From Saxidomus purpurata (Eukaryota; Mollusca; Bivalvia; Venerida; Veneridae), in assembly GCA_022818135.1 (NCBI GenBank), contig JAFMSR010000009.1:19597684-19661683 (forward strand): DNA of 64,000 nt, written 5' to 3'. This document shows, piece by piece, positions 13,040 to 25,451 of this stretch (within the stretch, counting starts at the first letter, position 1; each line of letters starts with the position of its first letter). The notes beneath the pieces were generated by a model that worked only from the letters and a program-made list of their open reading frames with translations, ran no database searches and was not told the DNA's origin. Both the position numbers and the translations under genes were made by a program.

Positions 13040-13200
13040 ATGCCATCATGGTTGTTCAGCGATTGTTTAAAGAACTGAACTAATTTTGGATACTATATGG
13101 TTATTTAAAATGGTCTATATCGATATTGTTGAGCAACCATGAAAGTTCGTAGACTGTTTAAGGAACTGAACTACATTTTGGACAATGAATGGTTATGCAT
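13040..13200. repeat. Two-copy direct repeat, ~92 bp period
   Basis: ACTGTTTAA-like plus GAACTGAACTA...TTTTGGA...ATGGTTAT appears at about 13048-13100 and again at about 13140-13195 with several substitutions. It is an isolated tandem duplication in otherwise featureless DNA. Confidence 0.55.
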
Positions 13201-13334
13201 GACTGATTTATGTACATTGTTTGTACCTGATTTGTTTCGTATTTTCACATTTTATTTCGTTTAAAAAGGCCGTTAGTTCACACATCTTGTTTTTTATTTT
13301 ATTTTTTTTCAACAGTTACGTATGTCTTTTTAAA

Positions 13335-13500
13335 GAAATCCCGGGTGCTGCGGGTTCGAGACCCACTGGGGACATGGCCGTTCCTCCTTATATGACACAA
13401 GTCCTGGTTTTTCCAGGAAGCAGACTCGAAAGAGACTCGATAAGCTGAAAGCTTTATGCACAATCAAACTAAATTAAATTAGTATAAACCAAAGAAAACT
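13335..13500 (+). mobile_element. SINE fragment
   Basis: It contains a B-box-like GGTTCGAGACCC (13351) followed by a short body and a TAAATTAAATTAG tail. The A-box side is not convincing, so this is probably a 5'-truncated or degraded copy. Confidence 0.45.
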
Positions 13501-14984
13501 GGCTGAAATAATTTATTATCAAGTCGGTAAAAGGCCTCCGTAAACAAACACATAAAAAACGCGCGTTCTGCCAGTTTGGGGAAAACAGTATAATTTCGTT
13601 TGTGAAAGCGTCTAAAACGATTTAATGTCTTTTATACACTTTTGTCATATCTACACTGTAGTTGCAATTGCTACATATTTATTTACTCATACAATTGCTT
13701 ATCTATTTACAACAATTATTTATATTGCTTCCCAAATATGTAAAGTAAAGAAAGAAAAAAAACTGAAGCTGCATTGAAAAAAGTATCATTATATCTGGAA
13801 CTTCGCTGTATCCGGACTCGTTATTCGTTATACATGTGAATTTGGAAATGTAATGCGAATGCTTAAAACATTGTACAAATAATCATAATAGTATGAACTT
13901 ACTATTCGTGAAAATCCATAGCTGACTGTATGTGATTTTATTTCATATGTTTGAAGTCCAGAAAGGTACATTAAACACAAAATTTGTGCCGTACTTAATT
14001 ATTTAATCCATCTGTTTCGGAATGTACACACTTATGTAACTGTTAGTATATCTTTTTTTTTTTGTAACTTTTCCACGTTAAACGTTTCGTTCTTAGGAAA
14101 GTTAATTATTCGTATTTTGCAACATCGCTACTAAGTATATAGATCTATTTTCTTAGAAAGTACTTTTAGGACGTAATACGTCAAATAACGTGTAAAGATT
14201 GACAAAACAATTAATAAAGGTGCATCAGGTAAAACACAACGATCCTAGATTAGGTACGGTAGAAAATATGACCATCACTCAGTTTCTCGTGAAATGAGTA
14301 CATACGTCAGCGGGTTAATATTGGTCATTTGTTTTTTTCGTGACAGGCGTACTCCTTTTTCAGGGACGAATATCAATACTCTATCCGAGTGAATAAAGCG
14401 GTCGGATAACTTCCGTGTGTCCGTTCGGTACCGGATGCGTCCGTACGGAAACGAGTTTTTATTAACAGTATTTACAATTAGTTTTAACCCCGCCATTATG
14501 GAATACACCCTAACAAACCACAGAATACTAAAAAGCACATGAAGACTCATGCTGTATTGGGTTTATGTGGACGGACGGACAGACGGACTGAATGTAACAC
14601 ATAACGTTTAGAAACACCATGGTATCGAAATCAAACTGTATTTTAATAAGACACACTTTATTACAAAGGTCATGTCCAGGTTTTTGTTAAGTTACTCGCA
14701 TGCTTCAGGCAGCCTCAGTGATTTAAGTACTAAGTACATTAATCATGGTTTTATTAACATGTATTTCAACTTTCGGCCCGAGTGGCCTTAAAGGCAGAAC
14801 TTGACATTGTACATCCATTTTTATGTTCTTTTGTTTTGTACCTATATAAAAGTATATGTACAAGAAGATGAAAGTGAAGTGTAGGGAAGTTGTGTTTTTG
14901 CGATCACGAATAAATCATATACATTTGTAATAGTATACAGTTACACTTGTGAAGGATGACCACTGACGGAAAGAAACTTAATGT
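13501..14984. other. Non-coding, nothing recognised
   Basis: No credible gene. A short GGACGGACGGACAGACGG run lies near 14570. The open frame on minus at 14275-14550 has no recognisable motif. Confidence 0.4.
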
Positions 14985-15130
14985 GTGCTTGTTATCAGGT
15001 GGTTTTTATTCACAGGTGGTTTCTACAGTAGCTGACTGGTACATGTACACAGTTTTCACACTGCTGGTCTTTAATCTCAGGGTGGTCTTTATTCAGTGAT
15101 GGTGTTTAACACAGGCTGACTGTATGATTA
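14985..15130 (+). repeat. Dispersed repeat with TGGTCTTTATTC phrases (copy 2)
   Basis: Phrases AGGTGGTTTTTATTCAC, CTGCTGGTCTTTAATC and GGGTGGTCTTTATTC are loosely tandem here. They match the minus strand of 6290-6450. Confidence 0.5.
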
Positions 15131-15654
15131 TCAAACGCAGCAAAATTCTGTAATGAATTACCTACTGTAGGTTTATATATCAGTATATTATAAAATTTAT
15201 TTAATCACTGTTTATCGGTTAATAAATAACGGCTTAGAGTTTTGACGGGTTGTTTGTTTTTGAACGTTATTGATATGTTTACAGCTATCAGCGTTCTATC
15301 TTTGATAAGACTGTAAGTTGTAATGCTGCATCCTGTACTGACAGACACAGGCAAGTATAAAGCAACATTCCGATTTCAATATCTTTCCTCTAGGTCTATA
15401 ATACAAATTCTATCTTCATAACAATTACATATCTCAGAAAATATCCAGGTGTTTCCGCAGTTTGTTTTTGTTAATTATGTAAGTGTGTAACCTTTAATTA
15501 AGTCAGGAAGAAATGTATTCACAGAACAGATTTGTTCATCTAACAATATGTTGAAATGTGTACAGATTTAAGTTCATTTCCCTTGGTTTAAGGTGCCGGC
15601 ACCCGCATTTGGCGATAAAGATCGAAGTTTCGAATTCAAACAGGTGTCTGTTCT

Positions 15655-15745
15655 TATATACATGTAACCGGTTGGAAAGTCGCTAACGAGTTAGAGAATG
15701 TCCACCGTAGTGAAGTCGACGGTTCGAATCCATGCAGGGTTCGTT
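15655..15745 (+). mobile_element. tRNA-like SINE head fragment
   Basis: CTAACGAGTTAGAGAATG followed by a B-box-like GGTTCGAATCC (15720-15730) resembles a degenerate tRNA-derived head. A related start (GTAGCCTGTTGGTAACCG, AACGAGTTAAGGAATGG) occurs at 16105-16142, and ATTCGAATCCTGCAG lies at 16316, suggesting a second worn copy at 16105-16335. Confidence 0.45.
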
Positions 15746-16335
15746 TTCATTGGGATGTAATCGATTCCAACGATATCGATATATCACGTACTTTTCGATT
15801 CGATATCGATTTCCTTTTTGCCAAAAATCGTATATCAAATAATGTCATACCATGCAATGATCTACCTTTCAGGTTCGAAAATTCCACCAAAACCCAACTC
15901 AAAATATAAACATCACTCTACCCAGAGTTCCGTGTTTTACTACAAATGTAATTTGATGAAATGAAGTCTCGTAGGCAAAATATTTCAGCCGCAATGGTTG
16001 ATATTTTTCCCGCCATATGTTTAGTACAAATAAAATCAGGTTTGGTGATATGTAGTCTGCTTTTCGCCCTGTACACGCTTACCCACCCTACTTTTCATAT
16101 AAATGTAGCCTGTTGGTAACCGCAAACGAGTTAAGGAATGGTAACTGTGTGCCTGACTGCACAGTGCTTGACATTTAAGGACAGCAGTCACGACGTACAC
16201 GTAAACGTATCAAAAAGGATGTCACATAAGTCAGAAAAGGCTCACCCTTTATATTGGAATGACTTTTTAATAAACAAACAGTTTTACACACACAGCTACC
16301 ACAACTGTGACCATGATTCGAATCCTGCAGTGTCT

Positions 16336-17612
16336 TTAGCACAAGAAATCCAGTCCCATCAGCGCATTGCACACGTGTGATGTACACGAGAAATGCTTAG
16401 ATGCCTGTTACCGTTGTCAATGACAACAAATAAATACTTGAATCCCCCTACCCTCTCCCAAACTTATTCAAAAGGCCAATGTACATTATATGACTTTCAC
16501 TTTAACATGTCCTTGGCAACTATTATGAATGGGAAACACTATAAAAATGCAATGAAGCTAAAATTGTATATAATTTTCTGGATACCGATTTAAATCAGTT
16601 CTGTACTAGATTCTATTGGAATATTTACAATAAAATTGTCTGAAAAGATTCCATGCCAACGCCTCCAGGAACAAGGTGTTCATTGTATACAGAGGTGTTA
16701 AACGATGCTGGCCACCTGGTTCCTGTGGCTCGCAGCAGTCACGTGATATCTGGATTGTCGCCATCAATACGTGTTAATTAGATCTAAATTAAGATATCAT
16801 TGCAAATATTGTCACAGATAACATATATTTAGCTCAGAAGCTTTCACGTCACAAACTAAAAATAATGTGACTGTGACGTCATTGATAACTGTGAACAGAA
16901 AAATCTAAAATCTTATGATATGAGAAAGCAGAGTTTAGAATATACACCATCCTGATGGAAATTGCGTTTCTGCGGTGCAGTCAATAGACTGTGACCAGCA
17001 ACAACAAACGGATCTTGAAATTAGCATAGCAATGATATGATGTTAACAAAATATAATTTTGGCAAATATGAGTTTCTTTTAAGTTGCTACCATATTCAGA
17101 ATATTTAATTGCTGTCACTTTCTAAAAATAGCTGAATCCAACAGGTTACAAACGGACATTACTATATCGCTAACAAGTAAACAAAAGAAAATGCTTCGTT
17201 TGTTATGTACTTGAAGGCGAATATCATTCCGTTCTCGAATTTCCCTTGCTTATCAAACATTCTTGAAACTACGAAGAACTGAGAGAACTTTGAACATAAG
17301 CGGACCGGTAGGGATTTAGGTCTATAACACTTTTACACAATCAACAGAACGGTTTCGTAGATATCAATCTTTTAGCAATTAGATGCAAATATATTTTCAG
17401 AAAAGCGTTGATAAAGTGTAAATAAAGCTACAGATTACTTCAGACATGTGTCTTATCTGTACAGATGCTAAATATACAGGCTTTCAAACTAGTTAATGAT
17501 CTTATTTTATGTAAACTTTATGTTATTGTTTCGATACCTGAAGTGTGTGCATATGTTTGGAATTAATGCATAATAAAACTGAAATGAATATTCAAAAGGT
17601 TGACCGCTATCG
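16336..17612. other. Non-coding, nothing recognised
   Basis: AT-rich DNA with no supported gene or repeat. Confidence 0.4.
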
Positions 17613-17969
17613 TAAAAGGGACACTCCCTACATCTGGCAGATTATTTTCCCGAAACATAGATCATGTGTTCAGAGAAAGCAAAATAATAAATAAATACAT
17701 TATTAATGAACAACTTATAAAAAATGCCCTATTTCAGCACAAATAATCGACATAATAAATCGCACCCACCCTTTCATTGTACAACAACAACTTTACATAG
17801 AGTATTGCATGGTTAACGGTGTCGCAACCTATTTAAATAGTTTACGCTGATTTTACCGTGTAAAGCTTAAACTGTGAGGTTAAGTAATAAAACTTGTCAA
17901 TATTCTATTTTATTATTTATACTTTTGAAGTTGTATAGTTCGACATCGTTTATGGGGTATTTCTCTTAA
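17613..17969 (+). mobile_element. MITE family B, near-complete copy
   Basis: Starts AAAAGGGACACTCCCTACAT, continues with CGAAACATAGATCATGTG, AATCGCACCCACCC and TGTACAACAACAACTTTAC, and ends near TATGGGGTATTTCTCTTAA. The order agrees with the complete copy at 52055-52457. The right end is more diverged. It is non-coding and so depends on a transposase encoded elsewhere. Confidence 0.8.
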
Positions 17970-18069
17970 AATGTTAATGGTACATTCAGTATGTATAGAC
18001 TTGTTCTAATTTATAAGCGTATACATGTATATTTATGTTCATTTGTTGTACGAACTTTTTTATTTTGTT

Positions 18070-18295
18070 GTTGTTAACGCTGGAAACCTTTGTCTTCTAA
18101 CAGGCGAACAGTTTATCTAACAATCGTCCCGGGGTAGATCCACTACTAGACTCCGATACTCCGCAAGAAATGCCAACTTTTTCACATAAAGATACATGGT
18201 CGGTAGCAGGGTGCGAACCCATGACCCTCAATCTATAAGATGTTACAGTGATACCATACAGCGACTCTTACCACTCGATCATTATAAACGTAGTA
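18070..18295 (-). mobile_element. tRNA-derived SINE, family 3 (second copy)
   Basis: The minus strand reads GATCGAGTGGTAAGAGTCGC, then a B-box-like GGGTTCGCACCC, then CTACCGACCATG, matching the copy at 12588-12832. Its distal part (AACTGTTCGCCTGTTAG) is shorter. Confidence 0.7.
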
Positions 18296-18567
18296 TACTA
18301 CATGTATTTTAGAATTGAATGTTTGCTTCACATTACAAAAACACCATAGATCTTTTTACTTCAAAGTCAACTTGTAACCTTCTTAAAACATAGGCATAGA
18401 AATACTGTTAGTGTTCATCATCATGCTATTACTGATAGGTCTTCATGGGTTTTCAAGTCTAAAAGACATGTGTAAATAAAACTTGAAGCATGAAATGGTA
18501 CGAGTCGGAAGGAAAAAAAGGAGGTAAAGCAACTGACAATTTGAGAGGCTAACACTTTACAAAGAAC

Positions 18568-18928
18568 TTAAAGCTGCTCGCTCTCAGATTTTGGTAAAAA
18601 AATTTATTTCTTCAAACTGTATGTATATAACGTATTTAAGAACATATGATGATATAAAAAGGCTCCAGTATAAATTCATGTCACGTACATCTCTTAATTT
18701 CGAAAATCGCTACAAATTCAAAAGCGTTGCAAACCCCTTTGAAATTTCAGTATAAATATATATTGTAGCGGTGCCGTGTAACCGACCTTTTCAATCGATT
18801 TCGGCAAATTTCTACCTAGATTTTTGCTTATTTTTTATTTTAGCCTTTAGTTTAATATTTATTAATAAGAATGTCAATTTTTTGGAAAAATATTTTTTTC
18901 AACGGTAACTGAGAGCGAGCAGCTTTAA
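18568..18928 (+). mobile_element. MITE family A, complete copy
   Basis: A 361-bp element bounded by perfect 20-bp inverted termini TTAAAGCTGCTCGCTCTCAG. The interior carries TTTTGGTAAAAAAATT, AAAAGGCTCCAGTATAAATT, a CAAAAGCGTTGCAAACCCC block, GCGGTGCCGTGTAACCG and CAATCGATTTCGGCAAATT. It has no open frame. The family recurs at 49067, 53485, 55220 and 61786. Confidence 0.9.
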
Positions 18929-21210
18929 CATATATCTCTGTTGGACTCTTAAACTATGTTGTATTAAGACGTGTACTCAAATCCATAGGTACCGTTGACA
19001 ATTGCCAGAAATATCAAAAGATCGGATATGATTATCTCCCTTGAGTATAGCTTGATAACATTGTAGTTTGTGCTCATATGTGAATAAGTTATGTGGCTAC
19101 AATAACAAAAATATTCAGTAAATCTAAAATAGTTTTACTATATATCCCTATAAATAACAAAATCCCTAACAAAATAAGCTAGGCTGAGAACCCGACAAGA
19201 AAAAGTATCACAGCGGGCCAACAAACAAAACTGATATGTAAATATTTTGGAAATTGGTGATGGTTGATGAGGCATGGCCCCAAAGGAATTCAAGGATACC
19301 CATTCTAAATTGCATTGTTTGGCTAATGCATTCGTTTTATCGCCGCATTGAACTAACAAGTTATGATTATCTTTAATTAATTGTTAATACACATTGCCGA
19401 AATCACAGTTGTTGGTAAACATTACTAAGATATTTGCCGCCACACATTCTGTAGGTTTTTTAGTTATATTTTTAGAAAAGAACACCTGTACTAGTATGTT
19501 CACATGAAGGAAAAGCTTACTTTTGGCGCATATCAAAAAAAAAAAAAAAAAAAAAAAAGTCCTCATTTTTTCAATGTAAAACACATCTAAATAACAAACG
19601 ACAACTCTAGACATGGACTTTATCTACATTTTTCTACTCAGTATGTACCTAATTTTTTCAATGTAGAGAAACGTATATTTTCGATCTAGTGCTTAAGTCT
19701 CCGTACACCTTTTACGCACCCCGTATCAAATATAGCGGGCCGCTGCTGCGCCCGCAATAGAGCCGAACGCGCATTTTCAAGGGAGAAAATTCCGTAAATT
19801 AGTTAATGATTTGCTCGGTATTTCTAGCAATTGGTAAAAATGTATACAATAGAGGAATTTACATATGAGGAAACTGATTGAGACAAAAATGACAGTATTT
19901 AATAAAGTGACAATGACACTGCTCTCAGATCTGTCTGTTGCGTGGAAAAACTTCCAATTCAATTCTTTCCCTTAGATCATCTTCGTGAGATTGAATTAAT
20001 TATGAATACCGCCACCAATAGCCGTTTTGTCGGATAATTCTCGAAGGTATACTTTTATGCCGAAAATAGCGGCGAATAATTGGCGAAATGGATATATTCA
20101 TCAGTAATCTTTGATCTTTATACTTAACTGAATATTAAACGTTATCAAAATAATTTTGAAGATGCCGTTGATCATACCCAGATGTCAGTGATGTAATATA
20201 CAGCATAAAACTCGAAAGCACGTAGTATCTAGATATCTAGGTGAATGAACTAGACTCTTTATTTCAGCAAATACTCTGGTAGAAATTGTCCTTGCATATA
20301 ACGAACAAACAAAAAATATATCAGTCATATTATCGATTTTTTAAGTTCTGTCGGACAATAAATAATAGCTTTACAGTGATAACATGTAAAAAAAAAGTTT
20401 TGAAAATTCATAGATTTTTTTATACAACAGCCAGTTAAGTATTTGATTTTCTTTATGATACATAAATGTGTAGTTTGCCGTGTACTTTACATTTTATATT
20501 TCTAATCCATGTTTATTCCACCCGTATCAATATAATACCACTATATTTGAAATGCCTAACACACTATAATAGATTCTACTTGTATAAACTAAATATTTGA
20601 AATTTACAAGTCACTCACAATTTCCGGAAATCCATGTTGCTATTTTTTTTTAATCCCTTAAGAGCTAATGATTTAAAGAAATTTAATGTCCATTTTTATA
20701 CTCATATTGGTTAATATACCACAACCGCTTTGCCTTATTGTATGTCATTTGGTGTAATTGTTATAACACCGTTTCGTACAACACTGTCTTCCCTGTAACA
20801 TCACTTTCTCATCACGTCATAATAGCGAACGAAATTAACAAGTTTTTGCGAGATCGACAATGTCGTTAATAGTAGGCTGCAGTTGAAGAGGATCAATTGT
20901 TACACTCGTCTATAGATCAACAATGTCCAGTGGTTCGTATCTCACGCCACCGTTCGCTCAACGATAAATGCCGACGGTAACGGGTATGTCAGGCTTAATT
21001 TATTGTTGTTGTACTGTAGATGTTGTTTTCTTTTTGTATAAATACAAGTCTCGTCTATGCTTTTAGGGAAAAACATGACTCAAAACAATGACCGCTTTTA
21101 TCTATTGAATGCTGTAAGTGTTCTTACTACATGTATAGTTCAACAACATCAAATGTGGCGTGACTTACACGTTCTACTCGACAAGTATCATTGTATTCAA
21201 ATACCAGTAA
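18929..21210. other. Non-coding; A-run at 19530-19558
   Basis: No gene recognised. A long A tract (about 19529-19558) and a short local GC-rich patch (about 19730-19765) are the only visible features. Confidence 0.4.
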
Positions 21211-21219
21211 GCTAAAAGT

Positions 21220-21281
21220 GCAATCGGAACTCCTCGGGTAATTCCATTATCCAGCATTCATCACCGAGGTATTCCGATTGC
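21220..21281. repeat. Imperfect hairpin, ~18-bp arms
   Basis: GCAATCGGAACTCCTCGG pairs with CCGAGGTATTCCGATTGC across a loop of about 25 bp, with two mismatches. Both arms are flanked by CTAAAAGTG in direct orientation, so the flanks are not part of the stem. Confidence 0.7.
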
Positions 21282-21290
21282 TAAAAGTGA

Positions 21291-22200
21291 AGTCAGTGTT
21301 GTTGCTCTGTAACGGTTATCGGAATACATAGCTTGTGGATAATTTATGTACTGTCCAAGAAAAATAAACAAAGTTATCAAATAAGCTGAACTTACCTGTA
21401 TCTAATGGACCTACATGCGTATTCTCCTTTGAACTTTTTGCCACATCAATTACAACTAATTACGGAAACAACGTATATGCATACATAACATTATCTTTAC
21501 AATAAAATCATTTAACAGTGTAACAAACTAAAAAGCAAAAGCGTATAACTATATTATGTTGAAATATGTTTATACTATTTAAATATTTACCGCTTTCCCA
21601 TTCTTGCACAGTTTTGGGTTACCTACATAGAACGGAATAGTTCGTACCAAGGCAGATGGTCTATATATATATGTACTGCTTCCACCTTTAACACCAATTA
21701 GAAAAAGGCCATGTATTACATGCTTTTCAATGACCTTTAACTTTGTAGCGGTTTTATGCAGTGTGCAGCCGGGAACCAATAAAATGTGATTTCCTCGTGA
21801 AAGTCATCGAATCACTTGGTATGTTTTCACTTAAAAAATCACCTTTTCCTCCAAGAACATGATAGGGTTTCGAGTGTTCTGTCAGCACATGTGAAAAAAA
21901 AGATCATGATATGACCTTTTCTACATTTGCGTTTGCATTCTGCAATTACGCCCACATTTCTATTGTTAATTTACCAGAAGCACAACTTTATATTTTTAGT
22001 AATTTTGTAAATGAACTGATTTGATAACACTTCATTTAAAACTTGTACAATATAATTTGTAGTTTTAAATCATGACTTGGACAAAATGACCGGCTACTGA
22101 GTACTTCACACATAAAATTATATTTTAATTGTTTTAATCATGTAACATAAAAAACGGGTCATGAATAGACAAATACAAATGTATGTAATGCATGTATCTC
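21291..22200. other. Non-coding, nothing recognised
   Basis: AT-rich spacer with no supported feature. Confidence 0.4.
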
Positions 22201-23063
22201 TAACTATGGAAGGCCCGCGCGCAATGCTTTTTGCTAAATGTGTAATGCCTTTTGCTAAATGTGACATGCTTTTTGCTAAATGCGACATGTATTTTGCAAA
22301 ATGCGACATGCTTTTTGCGGCTTGCTTTTTGCTTAATGCTTCACACGATACTATTATATTAACATTTTGCTCAATGCGAAATGCATTTTGCTCAATGCGA
22401 AATGCTTCATGCCAGATATTTGATATATGCTTTATGCTTTTTGTGAACTGTGATATGCTTCCTACCAAATCTTTGCTAAATGCTTTATGCTAAATGCGAC
22501 ATGGTACACTCAAAAATATATAGATTTTCAGGCTGCCATAGAGATGCCTGAACATTTATTTCTTTTGACCAACTTATAGTCAGTTATTAAATCTTGAAAG
22601 TTATTCATTTCTTCTTATATATGTATATTACTATTATTTATTATTTATGTTATTTATTCTTCTTGTATGGTCAGGGTTAGGGTTAGCAAAACATATTGCA
22701 TTTAAGAAGCATTTTGCGAAATCTATTTCGAAAAGATTTGGCAATAACCATATCCCATTACGCAAAATGCATTTCGTATTTATCAAAAAGCATTTTGCAT
22801 TTCACAAAATGTTACTATAAATAGTATAGCGTGAATCCTTAAGCAAAAAGCATTTCGCAATGGGCATGTCGCATTTCGCAAAAAGCATATCGCATTAAGC
22901 AAAAAGCATATTGAATTTAACAAAATGTTACAATGTACTATAAATAGTACTGTATTTTGCAAAGAGCATAAGGCATTTCGCAATAAGCATATCGCATTTC
23001 GCATTTAGCAAAAAGCATATCGCATTTCGCAAAAAGCATGCGTCCAGGCCTTCCATATCTAAC
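22201..23063. mobile_element. Foldback-like element made of oppositely oriented minisatellites
   Basis: The ends are an inverted pair around ATGGAAGGCC. The left part (22225-22500) is a loose minisatellite of TTTTTGCTAAATGCGACATGC. The right part (22685-23040) is the reverse-complement motif GCATATCGCATTTCGCAAAAA. A spacer with no such repeats (22505-22680) separates them. The two halves can pair over hundreds of bases in many registers. The ~110-codon frames on both strands here are repeat translations, not genes. Confidence 0.75.
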
Positions 23064-23539
23064 TGAGCAAACTTTGGCGGAGTATGTTTCTTATAGTTCA
23101 TACATTGGCGGAAGACTTGAGTCTTTGAAATTTCGTTTAAACTTATTTGTGTCCATTCGAATGTAGACTCTGGTATTTACAGCTTACATAAGCTCTTTAT
23201 GACCGTTTTTTTTTTTTGGGGAAGGGCGCTCTGACGAGCACTCATGCCTGGTGACAGAATCACGAGGGGAGGGGGGTCTGTCAAATGTCAGGTGACGGGA
23301 TGGAAACCCACAAGCTCCGAGTAAGAAACCGACGCTCTACAAATACATAAGCATTACCATGTCTGCCTTTGGTAGACGTGTCCCAAACTTTGCAAGTGAC
23401 CAAACTCATTCGTAAGCGCTACGGCGCTCTTTCATTTGAGCCATTGCACCTCCTTGTGCAGTGGTATATGTATCATTTTTAGAATTTTTAATTACATATG
23501 ACCACCGCCCCTTCCCCCTCCATTAAAGAGGTTAGTTAT
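23064..23539. other. Non-coding, nothing recognised
   Basis: Contains a T10 run and a short GC-richer patch (about 23215-23290). No gene recognised. Confidence 0.4.
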
Positions 23540-23760
23540 TATAGATTTCGGGGCTATTGTAAGATAAAGAACGTGTCCCATCTGCAGAAATATCCTCTGT
23601 TTCCTTTAAAACCAGTACAGTCCCGATACATAGCACCTCGGTTCAAGCTCTCATCCGACAGACAATTAGTTATGTTAGTGTAGGAGCGGGAAATCGAACC
23701 TGCGATTCATGGATTACCAGTCCAGCGCTTTTCAACTAAACCACGGATCTAATCCATAAA
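23540..23760 (-). mobile_element. tRNA-derived SINE, minus copy
   Basis: The minus strand reads GATCCGTGGTTTAGTTGAAA, GCGCTGGACTGGTAATCC, then the B-box GGTTCGATTTCCCGCTCCTAC, like a tRNA head. The CGCAGGTTCGAT...CCCGCTCC core resembles the SINE at 3230-3515. The body continues through AACCGAGGTGCTATG and CAGAGGATATTTCTGC. Confidence 0.7.
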
Positions 23761-24581
23761 ACACTATTTGTATACAAGGTAATTAAATAAAATACATTAT
23801 GCGGCGTCTGTTATTTGATTGGTACAAATTACCAGGTCACATGTCTTAGCAAAATTAGCGTACAATCGCAAAAAAGTGTGAAAGAACTTATCAAGTCATC
23901 GCCCACATTAACATTATAAAGAACAGTACATGATTACTTAATTTATTTCCGTGTAATCATGACGCAAAATGTCGATCTTTTGATAAAACCTAAGTATTGT
24001 GTGATATTTACGGAATGCATATTTTGCATTTAGTAGGATCTTTCAATTAAAAGGGAGACATAAGCGTCATTTCAGTTAAAAGCTTTTTTCACGCCATTCC
24101 AAAAATATGTCACGAATCGTAAATCGTTTATAAAAGTAGGTGGGTATGACTACTAAATTGATACAAAAAACGATCCCGTATAACATTTTTTACGTGATGC
24201 AGATTGCGACAATAAAGTTTCCTGCTGTCCATTTCTTTAGTAAGTTGTGTTTCATTTGACCCTCGCCCCCACCCGCCGCTAAAAATGACAATTTTATATG
24301 CATACTGTTTATTTCCCAAAGCCGTATTTATAATACGATAGTGTGTCAAGGAAAACACTATAATTCGGATTTCAACACGAGCTCGTCCTACTTTTCTTAA
24401 TGTTTAACCTCCGTTTTAAGAGAGTGTCAGTAACTTAAAGGCTTACAATCTTAAGAGACATAACTAGACTCCAACGTTAGAAACTGACATCTTTCTCACA
24501 CACCCATGCTATTACTGCATTACGTGCATATTCCGTTCTTTATAGCTCATTCTATGGAACGCAATGACCGTCTTTTTATGA
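23761..24581. other. Non-coding, nothing recognised
   Basis: AT-rich spacer. Confidence 0.4.
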
Positions 24582-25451
24582 CTTGTTTGCGGTACATATT
24601 TCATTATATGCAGTAGATCTTTTATTATATGCAGTTTATCTTTTATTTTATTATACCTCACGTGATTTTCCCTATATAAAATTCCCATTCCGCATTGGTG
24701 AACAAAAAATAGTGTTACCCATGTAACATCATAATGTTACACCCCTGTTAGTCTAAAAATAGATTATTGGTTTCCCAATAAAATTTCCTAAATTAATAGC
24801 GTCTGGATCAATGAACATTTTACCAAGTTAATTCTAGGATATTACAGATTTCCTGTATATTCAATGTGAATGAAACTGTTATACATATTGTTATTTTTGG
24901 GTTATAACTATGGCAATGTTTATTATTCCAGAAGTAAAATCACTGATTAATGTTTTATTTAATATTTTGATGGCCACTTTGAACGGTTATATCACTTTAA
25001 GACACTCGCGACTGTGATATCTTTACTCAATGTGATAATTTTATGTTAAATATTCTCACTGTGATACCTTTGTGTTTACAATTGTTATGTAATATTATTT
25101 TACTTGTTTAAGTGTGGTTATTTCATTGAAATAAATTTGTAACACTTGTCTATATCAATATTGTCAATTTCTTAATTCGTAGTTTTTCGGTATATTAAAT
25201 AAATATCACATGCACTTGAGGGTGATAGCAGATATTGTGAACTCGAGAAAAGTAATGTCAACTGAGGCGAAGTTGACATTACTTTTCTCGGGTTCACATT
25301 ATCTGCTATCACCCTCAAGTGCATGTGATATTTATATAATATGCAGTAGATCTTTTATTATATGGAGTAGATATTTAATATAATTCACTGCATATAATAA
25401 AAGATCTACTGCATATAATGAAATATGTACCGCATATAAGCAAACGAGTTC
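24582..25451. mobile_element. Nested palindromic element, ~870 bp
   Basis: Termini of about 55-65 bp (TTGTTTGCGGTACATATTTC, TTATATGCAGTAGATCTTTT) are present at 24582-24635 and, inverted, at 25386-25451. Part of the terminus (ATGCAGTAGATCTTTTATTA) is repeated directly at 25342. A long near-perfect hairpin (25201-25333) sits just inside the right end. No open frame is credible, so the element is non-autonomous. Confidence 0.8.
25201..25333. repeat. Near-perfect hairpin, ~63-bp arms
   Basis: AAATATCACATGCACTTGAG at the left matches CTCAAGTGCATGTGATATTT at the right, and complementarity continues inward to GTCAACT/AGTTGAC with a loop of about 7 bp. I count only two mismatches. Extruded, it would form a cruciform with a 63-bp stem. 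Confidence 0.95.

Noticed and set aside
22118..22493. Overlapping 110-116 codon frames on opposite strands
   Set aside because: Both are translations of the TTTTTGCTAAATGCGACATG minisatellite.
22672..22687. Telomere-like AGGGTTAGGGTTAG
   Set aside because: Only about two TTAGGG units, far too short for an interstitial telomere block.
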